A DNA stretch of 64,000 nucleotides. It comes from Niebla homalea (taxonomy: Eukaryota; Ascomycota; Lecanoromycetes; Lecanorales; Ramalinaceae). The notes below the pieces were generated by a model, which did no database searches, was not told the origin of the DNA, and saw only the letters and a list, made by a program, of their open reading frames with translations. Position numbers and translations under genes: made by a program. The stretch lies in assembly GCA_019925105.1 (NCBI GenBank), contig JAHGAU010000001.1:3038001-3102000 (forward strand). Direction: 5' to 3'. This document shows, one piece after another, positions 43,752-52,409 of this stretch (position 1 is its first letter; the number at the start of each line of letters is the position of its first letter).

Positions 43752-44906
43752 ATGTCATGTTACGCAGCGACCCCCACCCTCCGCGGCCCATTTCCCGCTG
43801 GAAGACGAGGTGGTGGAGGAAGTTATGGGAGAGTATGACGCCTAGGTCCTCGCGCCCAGCTTCTTCGAGGGGAGGGGGGAGTGCAATTACGCCTAGGATG
43901 GAGGGACGCTGGTGCCCCGGGGGGGGACGCCCAGCGCCGAGGATGCGAGCTTTGGGTTCCGAGCTAGTGAGATGGGGGAGGGGGGGGTGAGAGTGTGGAG
44001 GTCGTGAGTATTGGTGTTGATGGATTGAGGGCCGCGGACGGGGTAGGTCAAGTTGCGCAAAGGGTGGAAGAGGCTGTGAAGACGGGCAGGGAGGTGGAGA
44101 GGAAGGTGGTGATTGTGCCGGACACGTTCGATGAAGACGATATGGCTGCGTTTGTGGCAGGGTGTAATATGGTAGCGCATTTGAGATTGCTGTATCGGAC
44201 GGCAGCGAGTTTTCGTGTCGGTGAGGTTGAGAGTGGAGAGGGTGGCGCCTGTGGCTGCCGAGGAGTTGTTCAACCAGCGAGACGTTGTGGAGGTGACGGG
44301 GAATCCTGGCGGGCTGGTCATCGTTGGGTCGTATGTTCCGAGAACGACGGCGCAGAGGAGGGAGTATCTGCTTGAGCATTATAGGGATCACATCTCCCAT
44401 TCTGAGCCGAATCTGGAAGAATTTTTGGAGTCCAAGGACGACCATGAAGCCTTGATCGAACGGACAGCGGAGGCTGCTGGACAGGCTTTGCAAGAAGGAA
44501 AGGACGCAGTGATCAGCACCAGTGGCAAACTCATTACGACCGAGGAAAGAGCGGAGAGCTTGCGACTGGGTAATGTCGTCTCGGCTGTTCTCGTCAACAT
44601 CACGAAAGCAATCAAAGTGAGACCGAAATATGTCATTGCAAAGGTAAATCAACCTGGTCATTTGGTGCAGGCTGGGACATAATTGATGAGTTGAATCAAC
44701 AGAGCGGCATCACCAGCAGCGACATCGCACCGGAAGCCCTGGGCATCAAGAAAGCAACGGTAGTCGGTCAAGCCGCAACTGGGATTCCACTTTGGCGAAG
44801 TGAGCCTGTAGGCGATCCCAAATGGTTGCATGTGCCATAGATAGTCTTCCCTGGTAACATTGGTAATGCACAATCATTGGGCAATCTGGTCGCGGCATAC
44901 AGATGA
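43752..44906 (+). pseudogene. Four-carbon acid sugar kinase-like (DUF1537) pseudogene
   Basis: Plus strand. Readable stretches in family order are VMLRSD (like the family's LRGDSTLRGH), HFPLEDEVVEEVMGEYDA then a stop, VLAPSFFEG, VEVVSIGVDGLRAADGVGQV, VVIVPDTFDEDDMAAFVAGC, LLYRTAASF, a frame change, GGLVIVGSYVPRTTAQR, ISTSGKLITTEERAESLRLG, and in a further frame GGITSSDIAPEALGIKKATVV and LHVP-stop-IVFPGNIGN. Several frameshifts lie at G-runs, but at least two stops are base changes. The known role of the family is ATP-dependent phosphorylation of acids such as threonate or erythronate after oxidation by a HIBADH-like dehydrogenase. A decayed dehydrogenase of that type lies at 40940-42081, which supports a former pathway. 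Confidence 0.75.
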
Positions 44907-45007
44907 GCCTCACGGTATAGAATCAATCTTCTAAGCGGGCACCTCGAAGTCGAAGCCAAGCGAATCTTCGGCGATTTCCGCCCTGATCCCAGTTGTACTA
45001 TCCAACG

Positions 45008-45326
45008 TCAGCTACCCATCACACGACAGTAATCGCCGCTCATGGCCCACATTTGATGAGAGGGATGAGGCGCGTAGCCCGCCAGGTACTCCTTGCCTTC
45101 CAGTATAACCACGGCCCCTAGATTATAACCTTTTGACTTGTCGACTGCGTCCACATATTTATGGCCTGATTCAAAACTGAGCACGCCTTGCTCCAGATAT
45201 TCAGCTTCGAGATTCGTCCAGCGTTCAACTGCACAAGCCGTTACCTGGAATCTGACCAACCATGGCTTTCCCAGCCGTATCAAACGCATCGACCCGGTCT
45301 TGGGTGATGCCGGGCTTGAGCTTCAT
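45008..45326 (-). CDS. Small Dabb (stress-responsive A/B barrel) protein, start uncertain
   Basis: Exons on the minus strand are 45326-45245 and 45186-45008 (intron 45187-45244), giving 86 residues from the internal ATG. The text VLMKLKPGITQDRVDAF and a later HPSHQ are typical of Dabb domains, dimeric ferredoxin-like folds found in aromatic-cyclase-like and stress proteins. The frame stays open upstream to 45524, so the true start and a possible extra exon are unclear. The usual first beta strand is a few residues longer. The C-terminus (after HPSHQ) is short and unlike the family. It may be a small real gene or the remnant of one. Its neighbours are pseudogenes. Confidence 0.5.
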
Positions 45327-45589
45327 GAGGACTACTCCACTAATCAACAAATGACCATACTCGCCAAACAAACAAACATGACGAACCGAGATGGTAGAGC
45401 TTTCTTGGTGCAGTGGTGGTCGCCATACTGGATAAGTTGTAAAGCTGTTGAGGTAGTTGCCGACGTCTCGTTGAAGCTTGCAGCCAAATCGGAAATCCAA
45501 TTCTTCCCAATATGACGAGGTCAATCGACAACTGCGGGGGGGGAGCTCGGGGGTTCTCGGGTCGATTTGACGTCATTGGCACATTCAAG

Positions 45590-48046
45590 CATGCTGCCTG
45601 CTCGATGCTTGATGCCCAAAGTGGGGAAAGGTACATGCCCCGCTGATACCCATTTTTTGGCACATTGTTGAAGTCCCTATCCATCATTATCCAAAACTCT
45701 GGCTGAGTCTTGGTACCCATGTTATCCGCCAGCCATCGCATCGGCGTTTCTACTTGAGCATCTGCCAGCATCTGTAAGGAGGTAGGGGAGATCAGAGTAG
45801 GTTGATCAAAGAAGCCAGTCAATGCAGCGCTTGGCGGAGTCTTCATGAAGGAGTAATCTTAAGCTAGCGGATGTTCACCGTTTCGCGTGAACAGCGGTTG
45901 AGCAGTAGGTGTCTGCACGTGCCCTGTTATCTGCGTACTCGACCGCCGTGGTGGATAGTCCTGACTGGAAACTGGCTGGTGCCATTGCTGCGCCTGTCCG
46001 TCCAACAGGCGTTTGTCGCCGTCAGGATGACCCTCATTGCTCCGCATCAGCTGTTCTCTAATTTCGACACATCTTGCATTCGAAGGTGTACTTGATGCAT
46101 TCTTGAGCATCTCCAAACTGAGCGCAAGTCTGGCGCCCGCTGGTTCTGCGTCGACACTCTCCCTCAAGTCCAAGATGTTGATGGTACTAGCCACGAGCAT
46201 GGTGTAGCTCTCGAGATAGATTATCACGCAGAACTCGAAGCAACGAATGTGTAGCATGAAGAGCCGATCTATCATTTCTGCAGCTGTCGTCCCCCGTTTG
46301 CTAGCACTCTCGTGCTTCAGTCGATATGGGCGGCAAAGCAATATGATTGTCGTGTAATATAGTAGGTTGAGCAGAAGAATGTGTAATGGAGGGCACGAGA
46401 CGGTCCGCGAATCCTGCTGAACGTAGAGAGTTGGTGATAGCCCATTTGCCCAATTCTCAAGCTTGCCAAGAGTGCGGTCCAGAAACGCTTGCAAGTGACT
46501 TTGCGATGACTGAGGCTTGGAATAGAGATTCGCGAGCACCTCGTGGAAGATCATGCAAAGGTGACACTATGCGATGAATCTGCTATTCGAGTACGCTTTC
46601 TGCGTCACACCCGACCCCAGAGCAGAGGTGGTGGCGAACTTGGGTTTCCAAGCCTCTGTTTCCGCTTCCTCGTTGTCCAGTAGGAACTCTGTTGTCGGTG
46701 ATGCGATAAAGTCATGCATGGCCGGTGCTCTGCCCCGGCACAAGCTCATCGTCTTGTCCCAGGTGCAGCAGCTCCAAAAGATCTGTTGCCGCAAGGCCAA
46801 CTCAGCGGCGGAATAGCGGCCACCCAAATGTAACAGCTTTTCGGGTGGATGTGGATCCCCGTGTCTCTCATCATGGAGAATGCCATGCCTGTGTAGAGCC
46901 GGCCTTGTGACGTTCGGCCACATGCGCACTCTCTTGCGGAATATATCAGAAGGGCTTGTATGGTAGGGATTGAGCTCCCTCTATCCACCTCTTGAGCCAA
47001 GGTATTTCAGAGTTCTCGAAGCGTAAGTCTGACCCAAGTGAGAAGCAGCTGGTCGATCCGAGTATCGTGCAGCTTGGGCAAGGATAGCATTGAGGAGGAA
47101 AGGGGTGACGTAGGATCCATTAGCAAGCAGGTGCTCTAAGACGAGGTCAATATGGAGAACGTCTGCAGCCAAAGGGACATGACACACGCATGAAGAATTT
47201 TCGGCACAAGACCAGATGCAGGTGGTGAGGCCAGCACCAGTAGGTATCAAGAAGCTCATGACAAAGCTGAGAATCCACATCGACATTCAGGTATGTCCCA
47301 ATGTCAGTACGAGTACCCGTGCTCATGGCAGGGCTTGGACTATCGAAGCTCAGGTTGTTACCCATTGAGAGATGGCATCATATTAGAATGGCTCTGGTTG
47401 TAGACTCAATGAGCGATTGCCCGGCTCATGGGGAGGATGGGTGGCTTAGGGTTGACATCGGGCTGGACGTGAAAGAGGCTGGTAGTGCCGTGGAAGCAGA
47501 TGCGACCATGCTCATCGACCACGGTCTCGTTGAACACCTTGACCAGCTCATTGTCTTAGGAGGCGGCATCTGTGGCCGGACTGTGCTGGTCTTGTACATC
47601 CGCGTTGACGATTCCATTGCCAGGCCTCTTCCGCTTTCCACTTTTCTCTGATACGTTGCCATTGAAATGTTCCTCCAGCAGCCTCGACTGTTCTTCCTCA
47701 CCGGCGATCCGTAACCGGTTGAGGAGAAATTCGCATGTCTCCAATCGGTTCTGGAGAGCTATGGAACATGCGACTGACGGGACCCTGGGGATGACGGGAG
47801 ACTTGGTAAGGTAATGGTCGCAGCATCTTATGAGACGTACTTGTTGAAGTAGCATTGCTCTCCATTGGCAAGGCAGCATTCGCCGCTGGGCATGCCTCCA
47901 TCGCATCTGGTCTTGCGCTTTCGACAATTCGCACACACAAATCCATATTTGCGAGCTTGACGATCTTTGTTGGCCTTCTGTACTGATCCATCAACGCTCC
48001 CGCCACCCTGGGGTAATGAGGAGTCGGGGATTCGCGCCATGAACAA
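45590..48046 (-). pseudogene. Zn2Cys6 transcription factor pseudogene
   Basis: Minus strand from 48046. The zinc cluster reads FVCANCRKRKTRC then GECCLANGEQC, so the fourth Cys is shifted from its normal place. An intron at about 47785-47842 joins FNK to VPSVACSIALQNRLE. An in-frame TAA at 47556-47558 interrupts a good family sequence (NADVQDQHSPATDAAS, stop, DNELVKVFNETVVDEHGRIC). Further stops and frame changes lie in 47250-47430. The central domain is readable in pieces (PFLLNAILAQAARYSDRP, RECACGRTSQG, LRQQIFWSCCTWDKTMSLC, LHILLLNLLYYTTIILLCRPY). A last in-frame TAA at 45859 is followed by more family-like sequence (TPPSAALTGFFDQP). Many independent lesions show long-standing loss. Confidence 0.85.
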
Positions 48047-48549
48047 TATAAGGGGCAGATGCCACTGCCGGCACCACCGTCACTGCCTGAGCTTGGCTGA
48101 AAAGGATACGTTTTGACACTGGAGGCAGATACCGACAAGCCTCAAATGGGGCTCTGCGCTCGGTCCATACTGAGATGTCATCCCCCGCAACGCTTCCCAA
48201 AGCCAACCGCGTATCGTACCACGAGAGAACCTTTGCGGGGAAATAAAAACAATAATAATAATCAAATGTGGCAGAAAGAATTGAGCACACCAATGCGCCA
48301 AGCCTGTCCCTGCTCGGTGCCATGTATCAAGTACCTGAAATTACAAATAGCTCCAGGCGCACCTCTCTAGCCGATGAACCTTGAAGCCACGCTTAGGCCT
48401 TTACATACGAGTAGCTGCAGGGGCCTCCCTAGCGGAGTACTCCCCGAGGAGATACCAAGAAGATAACAGTGCCTTCAATGCGAGGTGTCGCCATGATATC
48501 CGTGGATAATTACTCATGTTGCTTTGGCCTACCGCTAGATAGAGTACAT
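48047..48549. other. Intergenic between two pseudogenes
   Basis: Upstream side of the dead regulator. No gene is recognised. Confidence 0.35.
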
Positions 48550-49420
48550 TTAATCTACATCTGTCTAGTCGGTCCATCCATGACAGCTTCCGGCCCCATC
48601 AACGCTAAGTCCAGCTTGAGTAGCTTGATCGCGTTGTTGCGACCCTATGATGGCATAATGAGCATCGGTGCAATCCTGATATCGAGTGCTGAGGTCCAAG
48701 CTTGGGGAGTAATGCGTTCTCACCGACAATGGCTGTTGGGGGACATACCGCAAGGCGAGGGTGGATATACACCACCGTGCCAAGCTCCCTTATGCCTGTG
48801 AGCGACCTTGCGACATTCTGTGATTGCAAGGGACACCCACCTGAGCAGCAGCCCAGAATAGGTCATACTCTGGCTGGTCGTACATTAACATGGTCTCGCC
48901 ATTTTCGCCAGCTGACTGGAAGTCATTGACGATCGATCCCTTGAGTCCGAGTTCAGTCACACATCTCCGTAGCTCTTGCGCAGCTTGATGGGGGTCATGC
49001 ATAGACAGCACATAGAAGCCAGCAAACCGCTTCGGATTCTTGGCGACCTCCTTGGCCATGTAATCATTAGCGCGTCTAGCAAGACCCTTTTCGAGCTCAT
49101 AAAGAGTAAGCAAGCTTTCTGCCGACCGGCTGCTAGTCGTGCCTTACTTCTGCCTTTTCCTTTTCACATTGCCCTTAGGGCCCTGGGCTTACGAGTGAAA
49201 GCACAAACAACTCAACATTGTATTTTCTCATCATCTCCAAGCGCTCGCCATGAATGTCCAGTTTCTGCTCTGCGAACGCCTCAACCCGATCATTGATGGC
49301 CAATTTCTTACATTGGTCCACTGTCTCAGGCATATGAATCTTCAGCAGAGTCGTCTAGTCACAGCAAGATCTCTCAAAGAGGAACACCTACGGCTTCTTC
49401 CAATGCTATTTTGCCCAGCT
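48550..49420 (-). pseudogene. Decarboxylase-type amidohydrolase pseudogene (2,3-dihydroxybenzoate/gamma-resorcylate decarboxylase-like)
   Basis: Minus strand. KIALEEAVGVPL is followed by a stop near 49380, then LDIHGERLEMMRKYNVELFVLSL (about 49180-49270), an intron at about 49095-49185, then RRANDYMAKEVAKNPKRFAGFYVLSM and LRRCVTELGLKGSIVNDFQ (48850-49060). A further intron (about 48788-48840) leads to TVVYIHPRLAVCPP (48720-48760). After that the sequence degenerates with stops and the C-terminal metal ligands cannot be found. The order fits the amidohydrolase-2 decarboxylases, metal enzymes that decarboxylate hydroxybenzoic acids. The loss of the C-terminal half means it is inactive. Confidence 0.75.
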
Positions 49421-49789
49421 CTTAAATGGTCAAGGCTCAATTTTTCGAGCAGATAGCGGTATTCGTACCAGGTAGCTAGGACGCAGGAAGTCTCCAGCTT
49501 GCACTTTCGGCATCCTGACTGGAGCGGCAATCTGTTGCTCTTCGTTTTTCTCTCTCTTGCCAGAGACCTTGGGAGAGTCGCATGAATTCGATATGAAGAG
49601 TTGATAGCTGGCGATGCCTTCCGGGGCTCGTTTCGGCCTGGTTGCGCGATGTGGAGGCTATGTGACATGGTCGCAAAGCGGTATGTCGCCGCTTGCGACG
49701 ACAGTACAGAATCACTCAGATACATGCGGGATAGAATCAGTCTTCGCCGGATCCCGGTACGTAGGAATGGATCCTCACCGATTGTTATA
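49421..49789. other. Intergenic between two divergent pseudogenes
   Basis: A minus-strand frame of 127 codons (49342-49725) covers this space but has no recognisable domain. I see nothing else. Confidence 0.3.
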
Positions 49790-51379
49790 GCCAGGCCTTG
49801 GTATTATATCCTGGCATCGCCGAGATACTGCCTAACAAATATTGATCCGTTGATCTTGTGTGGAAGTTCAATCTGGTGCCAATGTCTGTGTTTGGGTCTC
49901 TCGCTGGCCACGCAAAATGCTACTTGGCGCTGGGTCTGTTAAGTCATACATGCTGCCGTTCAAGCTAATAATATAGTAGGTTTTCATCATTGGTGCTATT
50001 ACAGCAGTCATTTGTCTTGTGGGAACGGCCATTTTCGACTTCCCACCGCGTCGGTCGCGCACATCCCGCGCATGCAGCTGGTCAGGGAATTGGACTACAT
50101 TGGTACGTTGGCTTCTCATGTTGTCCAATACTTGATACTAAATTAACCACAAGGCTTCTTCCTCTACACGGTCGGACTCACGGTCCTCCTTGTTGCACTG
50201 TACCAAGGCGGCAACATTCGCGTCTGGCCTCAAGCAAGCGTAATCGCTCCCATCGTCTGCGGCGGGGTTGCTTTCATTGGCTGCTTCGTATACGAATTCA
50301 GCGGCATCCCAAAGCGGCCACTATTCCCGTCCTAAATGTTTGCGAAGGTTCGAGAACTTACGTCCCTCATCGTGTGAGTGTTCTTCAGCGCCCTTCAAGA
50401 TCAACCTGCTGGAAGTACGCAGCTGTATCTCCGTCATCGGCTTCTCTTATTACGCCATGTCCAGCCTCATCCCTTCAGCAGCTCCTGCATGTGTACTCCA
50501 GTGACCCTATCAAATTGGGAGAGTTGCAATTGGCGGAGGGTGCTGGAAATGTCTTGTGAGCCCAGCCCTTACATATTGGGGTGTCGAGGACTAACAGTAA
50601 GCCATAGCGGCGGCGTTGTCATGGGCGCATTGGTTCACAGATTGAAGCACGTGAAAATCCATCTCATGATAGCTGTGGCCATGCAAATGCTCTTCCTGGC
50701 ACTCTCATCATTGGACACGCCTCATACTCGATCAATGGCCTTGGCGTTTCATTTCTTCGCTACAGTCCCATTTGCATGGGTTACGGTCGCATGCTAGGTC
50801 ACAGCCAGCCTCCACATCCCGCAGAAGGCCCTGGGTATCGCCCTCGGCTCCATCGGCACCTTCCGTTATCTAGGAGGTGCTATCGGCAACGTTGCTCTGA
50901 ACATTGTAATCAACAAGAAGTCCGTTGTCTATCTACCGACCTACGTTGCCAAGGCCGTCGTTCTTCTTGGTCTACCAATGGCTAAGCTCGCCGCGTTCTT
51001 CAAAGCGCTTGCGGCAGGAAAGGTAATGACAGTTCCTGTTCCTGGCGTAACGCCCGCCATGGCAGCTGCAGGCTTGGCAGCCTCGAGGGATGCATGGGCT
51101 CATGCTGTCCGCATTGCATTCCTCGTAACGATCCCTTTCGGCGTGATTGCGACCATAGTAACCTATATCGTTGCCGACCCGAGTCTGTATTTCACCCAGC
51201 ATGTGGCGATCCATTTGGAGACGGATAGGTTAATGAACATGGTCATTCGGAAAAGGCATGAACGAGTGAAGATTCTGAAACGGTTTACAAAGGCACCTCG
51301 CTGCCAGCGCTGGAGGCGAGGATGTGACGCGAATGTTGCAGATGATGAACCAGTGAGAAACAGACTGTTGACACCATGA
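49790..51379 (+). pseudogene. TRI12-type MFS transporter pseudogene (copy 2)
   Basis: Plus strand. Readable pieces in order are GIAEILPNKY (about 49815), NATWRW, an intron (about 49937-49981), VFIIGAITAVICLVGTAIF, a one-base shift, IPRMQLVRELDYIG, an intron (about 50103-50153), FFLYTVGLTVLLVALYQGG, PLFPS then a TAA before MFAKVRELTSLIV, HVYSSDPIKLGE, GGVVMGALVHRLKHVKIHL, FAWVTVAC then a TAG before VTASLHIPQKALGIALG, and a long intact C-terminus to 51379 (NKKSVVYLPTYVAKAVVLLGLP). It has at least two nonsense codons and two or more frame shifts. It is a different sequence from copy 1 (36502-37842), so this is not a recent duplication. The two retain different halves of the family's C-terminus. 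Confidence 0.8.
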
Positions 51380-51407
51380 CTCATGAAACCAACGGTACCC
51401 GCTTTGG

Positions 51408-51976
51408 TCAAGAAAAGTCATCGCCAATTGTACGTAATCCGACATATTTCTTTGGCTCGATATAATGATTCTCGACGCCTTTCGTCTTTCCGACCCTCAA
51501 GGGAAGACCGTACTCTCTCAAGTGCTTTCCGCTATGAAGCCTCCAAAATTGCCCTGTCAAACATCTCAGCCTGCAAGTTTACCACACCTTGGAACCGAAA
51601 GACATACATGAGCACTCTGAGCCGCTTAGATTACGAATCACAGCCTCGCTACCGGGATGCTCCGCCAAAAATTCTGAACAGTCATATACAATGTCGTCAA
51701 TCACGATCCCTGCACGTCTGTCAGCTGGGGAAGATTGAGCTCTCGCACTTATCCTGGCGTACACATCCTTAAGGCTGTCTTCCCATTGTATCGCCTGATA
51801 ATTTCTGGTGGAATGAATGGCAGGTCAATTACACTCAGTCCTTGCACACAGTATGGATACTCTGAATTAGCATTAGGAGTGCTATTAGCCATCTCTCCTT
51901 CCGCACCCTTTTTCAAGAGGGCATCGTCATCGATATTGAGTGGGCTCGCATAGATGCCAAGCTTTGTCCAACCCAT
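51408..51976 (-). CDS. Cytochrome b5-like haem-binding protein
   Basis: Exons on the minus strand are 51976-51763, 51709-51608 and 51553-51408 (introns 51710-51762 and 51554-51607), giving 153 residues in frame. The start MGWTKLG and a linker reading LPFIPPEIIRRYNGKT precede the b5 domain WIVIDDIVYDCSEFLAEHPGSEAVI. The axial ligands are the His of HPGS (HPGG is usual) and the His of WQFWRLH. The C-terminus YVGLRTIGDDFS matches fungal b5-domain proteins that end in YVGLR. There is no membrane tail, so it is probably a soluble electron carrier. The first intron was placed so that NGKTALRM runs into WIVID, the family's normal join. Its 3' end is 28 bp from the end of the transporter pseudogene, and its 5' end faces the fusion gene across 433 bp. 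Confidence 0.85.
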
Positions 51977-52409
51977 TGTTGCAACAAATCAACACGTTGG
52001 CGTTGTGCAGCCTCTCTAGCCTACTGGCCTGGTCTTGCGGAGCCTATCCAGTATCTAAGCCACACTTTGTGATGGCAACAAGCAAGCTCACTCCATCCAG
52101 CACGGATTGAGGTTGGAAATCATGTGAGATGGAGGATGGCAAGAATGCCGAGAAGGGATCTACATTGCTAAGGTCGCTTCGTCCCCGAAAAGTCAGCCAT
52201 CGGCATCTCTCCGATGTACTCTCAAACGCCGACAACATTATGCGCAGGTACCTGACCCCACCATCACCCAGCCGGGAATAACTGAACGATGACATCAACA
52301 TCTAACGACATCGTGCAGGGACTCGTTACCTCGCAAATGTCTTCTTGCAGGCCTACTACTACTGCCCCAGAATACCTTTCCGTTGCAGTACAGGTGTTTT
52401 GAGATAGGA
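51977..52409. promoter_or_regulatory. Shared intergenic space between divergent cytochrome b5 and fusion genes
   Basis: A 433-bp gap between two divergent start codons, of the right size for a bidirectional promoter. No coding sequence or named operator is recognised. Confidence 0.35.

Noticed and set aside
43690..44661. A 323-codon minus-strand frame
   Set aside because: Proline/Ser/His-rich shadow of the plus-strand DUF1537 debris, which has clear family motifs.
36502..51379. RIP (repeat-induced point mutation) as the cause of the pseudogenes
   Set aside because: The lesions are largely single-base indels and scattered stops without obvious dense C-to-T change or strong AT enrichment; a RIP-index calculation would settle it.
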